Shown here piece by piece: positions 57,948 through 64,000 of a stretch of DNA of 64,000 nt. The position numbers were made by a program, and so were the translations under genes. Position 1 is the stretch's first letter. Every line of letters starts with the position of its first letter. Under the pieces are notes generated by a model. It was not told the origin of the DNA, made no database searches, and worked only from the letters and a program-made list of their open reading frames with translations. The stretch is taken from positions 4,216,001 to 4,280,000 of the forward strand of contig NZ_CM001442.1 in assembly GCF_000244915.1 (NCBI RefSeq). Direction: 5' to 3'. This stretch comes from Bradyrhizobium sp. WSM471. Lineage in GTDB: Bacteria; Pseudomonadota; Alphaproteobacteria; Rhizobiales; Xanthobacteraceae.

Positions 57948-58586
57948 TCACGACATCGGCGGCGCCACAAATTGCGCAAAACCGGGCCGTTTGCCGAGCT
58001 CGGCGAGCCAGCGCGTCAAATGCGGCTGCGCGGGCCGGGCGATGCCCTCGACGCCGAGCCAGCGCCGCGCATAGGCGCCGATCGCGATGTCGGCGAGGGT
58101 GAACGCATCGCCGTCCATGTACGGGCGCGTGGAGAGCAGGCGGTCGGCGATGGCCCAGACCTCGGCGGCGGCATCGGCATCCTTCTGCAGCTGGATCATG
58201 TCGCGCTCGGCGGGCGGCGTGCGCACGAGGCCCCAGAACACCGGGCGGTCGACCGGCTGCACCATCGACAGCGTCCAGTCGAGCCAGCGGTCGACGCTAG
58301 CGCGGAGCTTCGGCGCCTCGGGATAGATTTGCGTGCCGCGCCCGTGCGCGAGGCAGAGATAGCGCATGATTGAATTGGATTCCCACAGCGTGAAGTCGCC
58401 CTCGACCAGCGTCGGGATTCGCGCATTGGGGTTCATCGCGAGATAGTCGGCCTCGCGGGTCTTGCCAAACGCCATCCCGGCGTCGATGCGCTCGTAAGCC
58501 AGGCCAAGCTCGGCAAGGCACCACAGCACTTTCTGCACGTTGACCGAATTGGCGCGGCCCCAGATCGTCAGCTTTTGGTCCGGCAC
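57948..58586 (-). CDS. Glutathione S-transferase family protein
   Basis: The 212-residue protein has the thioredoxin-like N-domain (KLTIWGRANSVNVQKVLWCLAELGLAYERI), the cis-Pro and Glu-Ser site (ARIPTLVEGDFTLWESNSIMRYL) and an all-helical C-domain with DGDAFTLADIAIGAYARRWLGV. It is a cytoplasmic glutathione-binding enzyme; the substrate is unknown. Confidence 0.9.
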   Translation of the reverse strand: MPDQKLTIWGRANSVNVQKVLWCLAELGLAYERIDAGMAFGKTREADYLAMNPNARIPTLVEGDFTLWESNSIMRYLCLAHGRGTQIYPEAPKLRASVDRWLDWTLSMVQPVDRPVFWGLVRTPPAERDMIQLQKDADAAAEVWAIADRLLSTRPYMDGDAFTLADIAIGAYARRWLGVEGIARPAQPHLTRWLAELGKRPGFAQFVAPPMS

Positions 58587-58776
58587 GTCATCCTCCCCAG
58601 GCGTTTTTTAACTTGTAGCCCGGATGGAGCGAAGCGCAATCCGGGGTGCTTCGGCAGCGTCAGTCTCGGATGACGCGTGCGCTCCATGCAGGCTGCAAGC
58701 CCGGGTGATAGCGGAATTCACTGCGGCAAGCGACGCGCGATTGCACCGATCCTCTCATGCAAAAAGGTCGGCATGC

Positions 58777-58803
58777 AAAAAGCCCCGCCCGAGGCGGAGC
58801 TTT
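58777..58803 (-). terminator. Rho-independent terminator after the 26-aa microprotein
   Basis: On the minus strand AAAGCTCCGCC-TC-GGGCGGGGC is followed by TTTTTGC. It lies 28 bp beyond the stop of the microprotein gene at 58831. Confidence 0.7.
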
Positions 58804-58830
58804 CATTGCAAGGTCAAGCTGGTCAGGCGA

Positions 58831-58911
58831 TCAGCGGCCGAAGAACAGCCACAGCAGAATGATCACCGGGATCGGCACACCCAACATCCACAACAAAATT
58901 CCGCGTCCCAT
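58831..58911 (-). CDS. Single-TM microprotein, 26 aa
   Basis: ATG 58911 is preceded by TTGGAGGAGAACGCG, a very strong ribosome site, and the gene is followed by a good terminator. The translation MGRGILLWMLGVPIPVIILL plus WLFFGR is one transmembrane helix with prolines. Very short proteins of this type recur in bradyrhizobial genomes. A stand-alone transcription unit for 26 codons is strongly suggested by the flanking signals. Confidence 0.75.
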   Translation of the reverse strand: MGRGILLWMLGVPIPVIILLWLFFGR

Positions 58912-58981
58912 CGCGTTCTCCTCCAATTGCATTGTCGAAGAAAGAACGCGTGGGACAGGGGCTGGTTCCCGCAAAAAGGCT

Positions 58982-59434
58982 CTACCAATGGCCGATGTTG
59001 GGCATCGACGACCACGGCTCCTGCGGCGGCTTCGGCTCGCCCTTCTGCAAGATCTCGATCGAGTGCAGATCCGGCGAGCGAACGAAGGCCATGTTGCCGT
59101 CGCGCGGCGGACGGTTGATGGTGACGCCGGCCTTCATCAGCTTCTCGCAGGTGGCGTAGATATCGTCGACCTCATAGGCGAGATGGCCGAAGAAGCGGTC
59201 CTCGCCATATTTTTCCTCGTCCCAATTCCAGGTGAGCTCGACCAGCGGCGCGCCGCGCGTCTGCGGCTGCTTCTTGAGCGCCTCGAGGTCGTCCGACGAG
59301 CACAGGAACACCAGCGTGAAACGCCCCTTGTCGTTCTCGATGCGCCGCACCTCCTTCAGCCCCAGCGCATCCTGGTAAAACTTCAGCGCGACATCGAGAT
59401 TGCGCACGCGCAGCATCGTGTGGAGGTATCGCAT
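58982..59434 (-). CDS. gloA: Lactoylglutathione lyase (glyoxalase I)
   Basis: The 150-residue VOC protein begins RYLHTMLRVRNLDVALKFYQDALGLKEVRRIEND and has VELTWNWDEEKYGEDRFFGHLAYEVDDIY and ITINRPPRDGNMAFVRSPDLHSIEILQKG. His, Glu, His and Glu ligands of glyoxalase I are recognisable in these segments. It removes methylglyoxal with glutathione. The C-terminal extension after LQKG is short and polar. Confidence 0.88.
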   Translation of the reverse strand: MRYLHTMLRVRNLDVALKFYQDALGLKEVRRIENDKGRFTLVFLCSSDDLEALKKQPQTRGAPLVELTWNWDEEKYGEDRFFGHLAYEVDDIYATCEKLMKAGVTINRPPRDGNMAFVRSPDLHSIEILQKGEPKPPQEPWSSMPNIGHW

Positions 59435-59658
59435 GGTTGTTGCTCCCTTGAACGGATGGGGTTTTGATTTGGGCCGGGACGGCGGGGGTAGGAGATAGCA
59501 GGAAATTGGGAGGAGGGGCAGAGGGTGGGCGCACGTGTGCGTGAGGGCGAAGCCGGCTGATGGAGTAATTCAGCCCGCGAACTCAATGCAGGTTCACCGC
59601 AAATCCAGTGCCGCACACGCGCGATTGGTGATCTGGGCGGGCGGTCTGCTGCCGTGGC

Positions 59659-60057
59659 CTATCCCGCCGCGAGGCGCTTTCCGGCCTGCTCGATCGGCGG
59701 CATGAAGAGCGATACTGCGGTGCCTTCGGGGTCGCGAAACTGGAACGTCTTGTTGCCCCATGGCATCGTCTTCAGCTCGTGCACCAGCGTGACCTTGTCC
59801 TTCAGGCGCTCATAATCCGCATCGATGTCTTCAACCTGAAACTCGATCACGGCGGTGCGGTTTGCGCCGGGCTCGGCACTGTTTTCTTTCCAGAGCGCGA
59901 CCGTCTCAGCAGCGCCTATGGCCAGGTTGGCGCCCGACGTCACGATCTTGGCGAACACCGGCGCGAGCCATTCGGCGGAACATCCGGTGACCATTTCGTA
60001 GAACGAAACCATGGTTTTGATGTCGGTGGCGATCAGGCGAGTGGAGGCGAACTTCAT
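59659..60057 (-). CDS. VOC family protein (glyoxalase/bleomycin resistance-like)
   Basis: ATG 60057 follows AAAGGACAT. MKFASTRLIATDIKTMVSFYEMVTGCSAEWLAPVFAKIVTSGANLAIG and FQVEDIDADYERLKDKVTLVHELKTMPWGNKTFQFRDPEGTAVSLFMPP are the two beta-alpha-beta-beta-beta halves of a VOC domain. The substrate cannot be inferred. Confidence 0.85.
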   Translation of the reverse strand: MKFASTRLIATDIKTMVSFYEMVTGCSAEWLAPVFAKIVTSGANLAIGAAETVALWKENSAEPGANRTAVIEFQVEDIDADYERLKDKVTLVHELKTMPWGNKTFQFRDPEGTAVSLFMPPIEQAGKRLAAG

Positions 60058-60807
60058 GGCATGTCCTTTGTTGGCCGCAGATTTGAGCGGCATCGCGGGG
60101 CTCGTCGCACACCGCTGCTGCCACCCTGATGTCAGCAGTCACGATGCCGCGCCGAGCGCGAATTAAGGGCATGAATTGTGATGGCCGTGCTGGACTGCGC
60201 CTCAAGTGAAACACGATGATCTCGGTGACGGGCTGGACCACACCGTCACCGCAATTGCAGAGTCACATGGGCCGCGCGCCAGTTCGTCCGAGGCCGCTGT
60301 TGTTAGGACGCTCAACTTTCCAGATAATCGATCATTGGAGAGTCTTCAGAACGTTGGAGCTCGGGCGTCATGCCGGTCGACCGAAGGGGGGACGCCATTG
60401 CAAGCTCCGGGGAGATGTTGATGCGTTTCAGAACGGCACTTGCTTCACTGGCCGCGCCGTGCTGTGCGGCTCCGGACACGGCAAAGGCTGCGGGCAGCAT
60501 GACGCTCTGCCTGCAGGCTAGCTTCTCGCAAGCTTGCTGCAAAGCCGAGGAAGCGAAGGGCGGTTTCAACGGTGACGGGGCCGATGCCTCTGCGCGCCGC
60601 TGGAATAGCCTTGCTATGTGCAAGAGCGGGAGTGCGCAGAAGACCAAGCGTTAGACAACGAGCCCCTCCACGCGAAGCGCCCCACAGCGCTACCGGGCGC
60701 TCCGAACGGTGATGCAAACCGCAGAATTGGCCACTCACCCCCGGGTGGACAGGGTTGTTTAGCCGTTCGCGGATGAACTCCTCGCGGAGATGACGCGACT
60801 AACCGCC
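60058..60807. other. 750-bp stretch without a convincing gene
   Basis: One plus-strand frame (60424-60654, 76 codons, with GGGGAG six bases before its ATG) has several cysteines and Ala-rich start but no clear family or signal peptide; it could be real. Other frames on both strands are without ribosome sites. No transposase or repeat was confirmed. Confidence 0.4.
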
Positions 60808-61008
60808 ATGGCCAATATTCTAGGCGAGCTTCTGTTTGCACTGATCCGCTCGATTGTTGCTGGATGGGCGTATGCGCTCTGGGTGAAACTGGCGACATGG
60901 CTCGAGCCGAAGATCCAACAGCGTTGGGTGAAGGTTGCCGTAGGAGGTCTCCTCGGCCTGGCAGCCTTTTTTATGATTCCGATACTGATGGGGCTGTTGG
61001 GCCTTTGA
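60808..61008 (+). CDS. Small membrane protein, 66 aa
   Basis: MANILGELLFALIRSIVAGWAYALWVKLATWLEPKIQQRWVKVAVGGLLGLAAFFMIPILMGLLGL has two hydrophobic segments separated by a short basic loop. ATG 60808 is preferred over 60790 because the first six residues of the longer form look non-conserved. It lies 5 bp before the next membrane-protein gene, likely one operon. Confidence 0.6.
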   Translation: MANILGELLFALIRSIVAGWAYALWVKLATWLEPKIQQRWVKVAVGGLLGLAAFFMIPILMGLLGL

Positions 61009-61013
61009 AGACA

Positions 61014-61283
61014 ATGAAATCCGTTCTCGTCATCGCACTGGCAATCGGGGCGCTCGTCTCGACGGTGCTGCTCGTCATGGAGCAGCTCACCGACTACTCC
61101 ATCGCTGTGATGGCATGGGAGATGCCGGGCATATCTGCGGCTTACCTTTTCTGGGGAGCTGTCGGCAGTTCCGTTTTCCTGGGCGTCGCCATCACCTGGG
61201 CCGTGAATGCCATCGTTTACGGGGCAGTCGCCTTCGTCGTTCTTACGATCGCCAAGCTGGCAATCCGCGGCCTACCGGAGTGA
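61014..61283 (+). CDS. Small membrane protein, 89 aa
   Basis: ATG 61014. MKSVLVIALAIGALVSTVLLVMEQLTDYSIAVMAWEMPGISAAYLFWGAVGSSVFLGVAITWAVNAIVYGAVAFVVLTIAKLAI has three transmembrane helices. It follows the 66-aa membrane protein by 5 bp. Between its end and 61569 (285 bp) no gene is seen. Confidence 0.65.
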   Translation: MKSVLVIALAIGALVSTVLLVMEQLTDYSIAVMAWEMPGISAAYLFWGAVGSSVFLGVAITWAVNAIVYGAVAFVVLTIAKLAIRGLPE

Positions 61284-61569
61284 TCCGGCAATGACCGTGA
61301 TGCCGGATGTTCGCCCATCCGACGGGAATAACGGTGACGCGCCGTTGGCTGCGTGATCGCGGTGCTCTTCGCCAGCATCGATGCCTTAAGATCCGCACCA
61401 AACCCCGCCACGTTCATTCCAAGTGAGTACAGTCTGGGCGGGAAACCTATCAAGGAACGGTTGCGCGGATGCGATAGAATAACTGTTGGATGCGCCGGCG
61501 ATGAGACATGCATCTGAGGCGGATTGATTGCTGTGCCCTACATCAAAGGCACGGCCACAGGAGGGCTCG

Positions 61570-62094
61570 CTAGCGCTTTGCTTCCTGCTTGCCACGCCTG
61601 ATTTCCTCGGCTTCGTCCACGAGCTTCAAGGCGGCGCCGTCGTAGCTCAGCTTCAGCCCACGGCCGACGGTCCATGTCCATCCCTCCCGGGCGTCCCGGG
61701 TTGGCTGGGCGTTGAACTGGTCGGATATCGATTTGACTGCAGCGTCTTTGGAAACTGCGTCCTGGGGACCCGGATTGCTCACCTCCGCATTGACGCGCCA
61801 GATGGAATGTTTGGGGTCCGGATTCTTGGGGTCAACGTCGTCGGCAAAGATCGTGACCTTGGCGCCGTCGACTACGCATTCAAGGACGTAAGAATCGCGA
61901 AGCTGACGGCAGCGGTAGCGCCGTTGCGTGATGAGCTTGTTGGTCTCGTCGAATGTCATGCCGGGCGAAAAGCCGAGGATATCGGACTTCTGCACGAGTG
62001 CCAGAGACGCAGGCTTCAGAAAGCCGGGCTGTACCGCCACGAGAACGGCAGCAGCAACAACGATCAACCCGGCGATAACAATGGCAATCTTCAT
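61570..62094 (-). CDS. Exported or anchored hypothetical protein, 174 aa
   Basis: MKIAIVIAGLIVVAAAVLVAVQPGFL is an N-terminal anchor. The periplasmic part LGFSPGMTFDETNKLITQRRYRCRQLRDSYVLECVVDGAKVTIFADD contains the PGMT-x-D-E pattern of small BamE-like folds, with two cysteines. C-terminal residues LKLSYDGAALKLVDEAEEIRRGKQEAKR are charged. The BamE-like idea is tentative. Confidence 0.7.
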   Translation of the reverse strand: MKIAIVIAGLIVVAAAVLVAVQPGFLKPASLALVQKSDILGFSPGMTFDETNKLITQRRYRCRQLRDSYVLECVVDGAKVTIFADDVDPKNPDPKHSIWRVNAEVSNPGPQDAVSKDAAVKSISDQFNAQPTRDAREGWTWTVGRGLKLSYDGAALKLVDEAEEIRRGKQEAKR

Positions 62095-62147
62095 CAGCCC
62101 CTCACAAGAAACGTGCGACCATACAACAGCCGCAGCGTTCTACCAGC

Positions 62148-62250
62148 CACGGCGCTGCATGGTTCGAGACGCCCGCTTTAGCGGGCTCCTCACCATGAGG
62201 GTCTGATATCTCGCCCGCAAAACTGGCCTCATCCTGAGGGCTCGACGCAG
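62148..62250. repeat. REP-like palindromic repeat
   Basis: Contains gcccgctttagcgggc (7-bp stem, 62171-62186), then ctcctcaccatgaggg and catcctgaggg. This layout is typical of dispersed short palindromes in bradyrhizobial genomes, found between genes. Its copy number here cannot be judged from one window. Confidence 0.55.
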
Positions 62251-62280
62251 GCGCGCACGTATCCTCCGATCATGAACGTG

Positions 62281-62310
62281 AAAAACCGCCCCTGACATGA
62301 CCAGAGGCGG
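62281..62310 (-). terminator. Rho-independent terminator after the CsbD-like gene
   Basis: On the minus strand CCGCCTCTG-GTCATGT-CAGGGGCGG is followed by TTTTTCACG. It lies about 30 bp beyond the stop of the gene at 62341-62517. Confidence 0.7.
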
Positions 62311-62340
62311 CTTTCGCCAAGCGGCGTTTTCGAAACGCGA

Positions 62341-62517
62341 TTAGTGACCGGTGCCGGGCTTCGTCGTCTTCGGCGGCTTGCCGTCTTCGATCCGGCCTTC
62401 GTTGCGCAAGTCGCGACCTTCCTGAGCCTTCTTCTGGCTCTCGGGGGATTTGCCGTGTTCGTTCATCTCTTCTTTGATGAACCCGGCGCCTTCCTTCACT
62501 TTACCTTCAACGCTCAT
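62341..62517 (-). CDS. CsbD-like small stress protein, 58 aa
   Basis: ATG 62517 is preceded by AAGGAGATCGTC. MSVEGKVKEGAGFIKEEMNEHGKSPESQKKAQEGRDLRNEGRIEDGKPPKT is a short, highly charged protein with the GK-x-KEGAG pattern of CsbD-like stress proteins. It is flanked by a terminator and is probably expressed alone under stress. Confidence 0.75.
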   Translation of the reverse strand: MSVEGKVKEGAGFIKEEMNEHGKSPESQKKAQEGRDLRNEGRIEDGKPPKTTKPGTGH

Positions 62518-62689
62518 GACGATCTCCTTGCTGGAGATGGGGCAACTCGCGGCGAGACCTGACCGTTCCGGCACGCGCGGGATTGTGAGGAGTGCAATGC
62601 GACAGGTTCCAAAAAGACCCGCATCATGAAATGGCCGCGCCGCTTGTGGAAGCGGCGCGGCCGGGAAGCGAGCCGTACAGGAAACCGGC

Positions 62690-62962
62690 TTACTTCATGT
62701 TGCTGCGGGTCCTAGTGCCGCCCTGGTCGCTGCCGGGGCCGGAGCCGCCCTGGCCGGAGGCGTCGGGCTTCACCATTCCGCCCTTGCTCATGCCGTCATG
62801 GCTCATGCCGGTCGTGCCCTTGGTCATCGTGCCCTTGTCCGTGTTGGTCATGCCGGGCTTCTGCATGTTGTCGGACTGTGGGGCAGGGCCGGTCTGGTTC
62901 TGCGCAAAGGCAGCGCCGCACATGAGGCCGAGGGCGGCGGTCGCAACGACGAGCTTCTTCAT
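62690..62962 (-). CDS. Exported Met/Gly/Ser-rich small protein, 90 aa
   Basis: ATG 62962. MKKLVVATAALGLMCGAAFAQ is a signal peptide. The mature part (NQTGPAPQSDNMQKPGMTNTDKGTMTKGTTGMSHDGMSKGGMVKP...RTRSNMK) is unstructured and rich in Met, Gly, Ser and Lys; evenly spaced Met with His could bind copper, though that is speculative. It resembles small exported proteins widespread in bradyrhizobia. Confidence 0.75.
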   Translation of the reverse strand: MKKLVVATAALGLMCGAAFAQNQTGPAPQSDNMQKPGMTNTDKGTMTKGTTGMSHDGMSKGGMVKPDASGQGGSGPGSDQGGTRTRSNMK

Positions 62963-63152
62963 CTCAAACTCCTGGTTGGTTGTGTGGGCCAACGGGAGCG
63001 CGGAAGCCGTGTTCCTAAAACAGGGCGTTCCGGAGTGCAAAAAATCTCGTCTGCAACGAGGGTACTTTCGGTTCTGATGGAATCAGAACCGCTCCAGATT
63101 GTTATGACGCGTTTTCTTCGCGCGAACCGGTATCGACTTCGCTGAAAACGCT

Positions 63153-63470
63153 CTAAGCCGCAATGCGCTGGTCGGCCGGGCCCGTTAGGTGCTTGAGCAC
63201 TTCCGCATGCTCCAGGTCAGGAACCGCGATCGCCGTGTGGCTGTAGCTCGCATGGGTTCGTGATTTTGCAATCTGGTCCAGGATCTCGCCGCCCTTGATG
63301 ACGTGGAGGCCCATGCCCTCTCCGGACGGGAAGATCGCGAGCACCACGTCATAGGCCGTGATGACGGCCCGAAGCGCCTCGGCCTTGTCTTCGGCAATTT
63401 CGACAAACACGCGAACATCGGCTGCGAGTTCACGCAGCTCGTTAAAATCCAGCACTGTGGGGTACTCCAA
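63153..63470 (-). CDS. Hypothetical cytoplasmic protein, 105 aa
   Basis: MEYPTVLDFNELRELAADVRVFVEIAEDKAEALRAVITAYDVVLAIFPSGEGMGLHVIKGGEILDQIAKSRTHASYSHTAIAVPDLEHAEVLKHL is a globular mixed protein with no signal peptide. No family is recognised. It stands alone. Confidence 0.65.
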   Translation of the reverse strand: MEYPTVLDFNELRELAADVRVFVEIAEDKAEALRAVITAYDVVLAIFPSGEGMGLHVIKGGEILDQIAKSRTHASYSHTAIAVPDLEHAEVLKHLTGPADQRIAA

Positions 63471-63702
63471 CGCAACGATACTGACAGGAGCTTGGAGGCG
63501 TTAGGTTACCGAAGTCTCAACGGCGCATGCCCGATCACAGGTTTCTCGACCAGGCGTCCCTCGCGAGGCCGATAAGACGAGCGGGCGTTGCCGCCTGCTC
63601 GACAAACGCCGGCACGGGAAGAGCATCTGGAGCGGGGAAGGACTAAGCGCGCCTCGTACCCATTTGGGCGGTCACACAATGCGCGCGTGACTTATGCGCG
63701 TT

Positions 63703-63888
63703 TTACTTGGCATATCCCTGGGAGCGGAGCCACGCGATCTTGCGGTCGCCGTTGATCCAGTCGTCGGCGTCTGCCTTGCTGGTGAAGCCCTTGATCTCGC
63801 GCTGTTCGCTGTCCGGGTAATCCGCCAGGATTTTCCAGTCGTTGTCTGCAATGCGGACGGTTTTGAAGGTCACTTTTGTTTTTGCCAT
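63703..63888 (-). CDS. Small conserved hypothetical protein, 61 aa
   Basis: MAKTKVTFKTVRIADNDWKILADYPDSEQREIKGFTSKADADDWINGDRKIAWLRSQGYAK has a beta-beta-alpha-alpha pattern and ends in a W-L-R-x-x-G-Y motif that I associate with short alphaproteobacterial orphans. Between its start and the window end only intergenic sequence is seen. Confidence 0.65.
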   Translation of the reverse strand: MAKTKVTFKTVRIADNDWKILADYPDSEQREIKGFTSKADADDWINGDRKIAWLRSQGYAK

Positions 63889-64000
63889 GCTGCATTATGC
63901 AGGAGATGGCCGGAAAAGAGAACCTGCCTTGTGACGGTCACCCGCGTGGCCCCGGCGCAGACCTCGGGGCCCAGCCGGATCGGCAATGCGCGGCAGGGCT

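Noticed and set aside
60445-60738. A minus-strand frame with IGPVTVETAL, reminiscent of an IS110 transposase end
   Set aside because: Only a few residues fit, no further transposase motif or terminal repeat is seen; treated as chance.
1-64000. CRISPR arrays, rRNA genes and complete insertion sequences
   Set aside because: I looked for regularly spaced repeats, rRNA-like sequence and transposases with terminal repeats and found none.

Overview
The window reads as high-GC alphaproteobacterial chromosome, most likely Bradyrhizobium or a close relative. This is a judgement from protein style: FixK/FixJ-type regulators, an RopB/Omp25-type beta-barrel, MKRREF-type solute-binding leaders, DUF3300/DUF2950 proteins and many short rhizobial-type proteins. 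No rRNA and no CRISPR array was seen.

Layout. (1) 1-2079: flank with a PilZ protein and membrane proteins. (2) 2080-41633: a 39.5 kb block, called element A here, bounded by copies of the 3' end of a tRNA-Glu gene; a wrecked integrase lies at its right end. (3) 41619-56823: a 15.2 kb integrative element B, with an intact tyrosine integrase next to the real tRNA-Glu(TTC) gene (56809-56883). It carries phage-type genes (small terminase, a structural-like protein, short overlapping orphan genes) and DNA-repair cargo (SRAP protein, LigD-type ligase). The left ends of A and B are homologous over about 170 bp, and the integrase remnant of A matches the integrase of B. A and B therefore look like related elements stacked in tandem at one tRNA gene. 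(4) 56884-64000: ordinary chromosome with PilZ, glutathione S-transferase, glyoxalase, VOC, CsbD-like and small exported proteins.

Element A appears to be a self-contained low-oxygen module. Eleven FixK/FNR-type boxes (TTGA-N6-TCAA) lie in it, usually 60-90 bp before a start codon, and I saw none in the other 24 kb. It encodes a FixK-like regulator, a FixJ-like response regulator, a lone receiver protein and a membrane histidine kinase. The boxes precede: a DUF3141 hydrolase with phosphotransacylase, acetate kinase and enoyl-ACP reductase; a two-subunit CoA-transferase with a broken MaoC gene; two AspT-type antiporters, one coupled to a PLP decarboxylase; SulP and DUF1275 transporters; a potassium-type channel; PPK2; an HlyD-type adaptor with a TAXI-type protein; an orphan solute-binding protein; and a DUF3300-DUF2950 pair. 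Together these suggest substrate-level ATP formation from acyl-CoA, decarboxylation-antiport energetics or acid tolerance, polyphosphate use and envelope remodelling when oxygen is scarce. Gene identities are mostly clear; the joint physiology is inference.

Element B has its own small terminase but no large terminase, portal or capsid gene that I recognise. With its size and end-located integrase this resembles a phage satellite, or a decayed prophage. A 470-bp non-coding stretch beside the terminase gene carries repeated TGTGACA motifs and three copies of a longer repeat.
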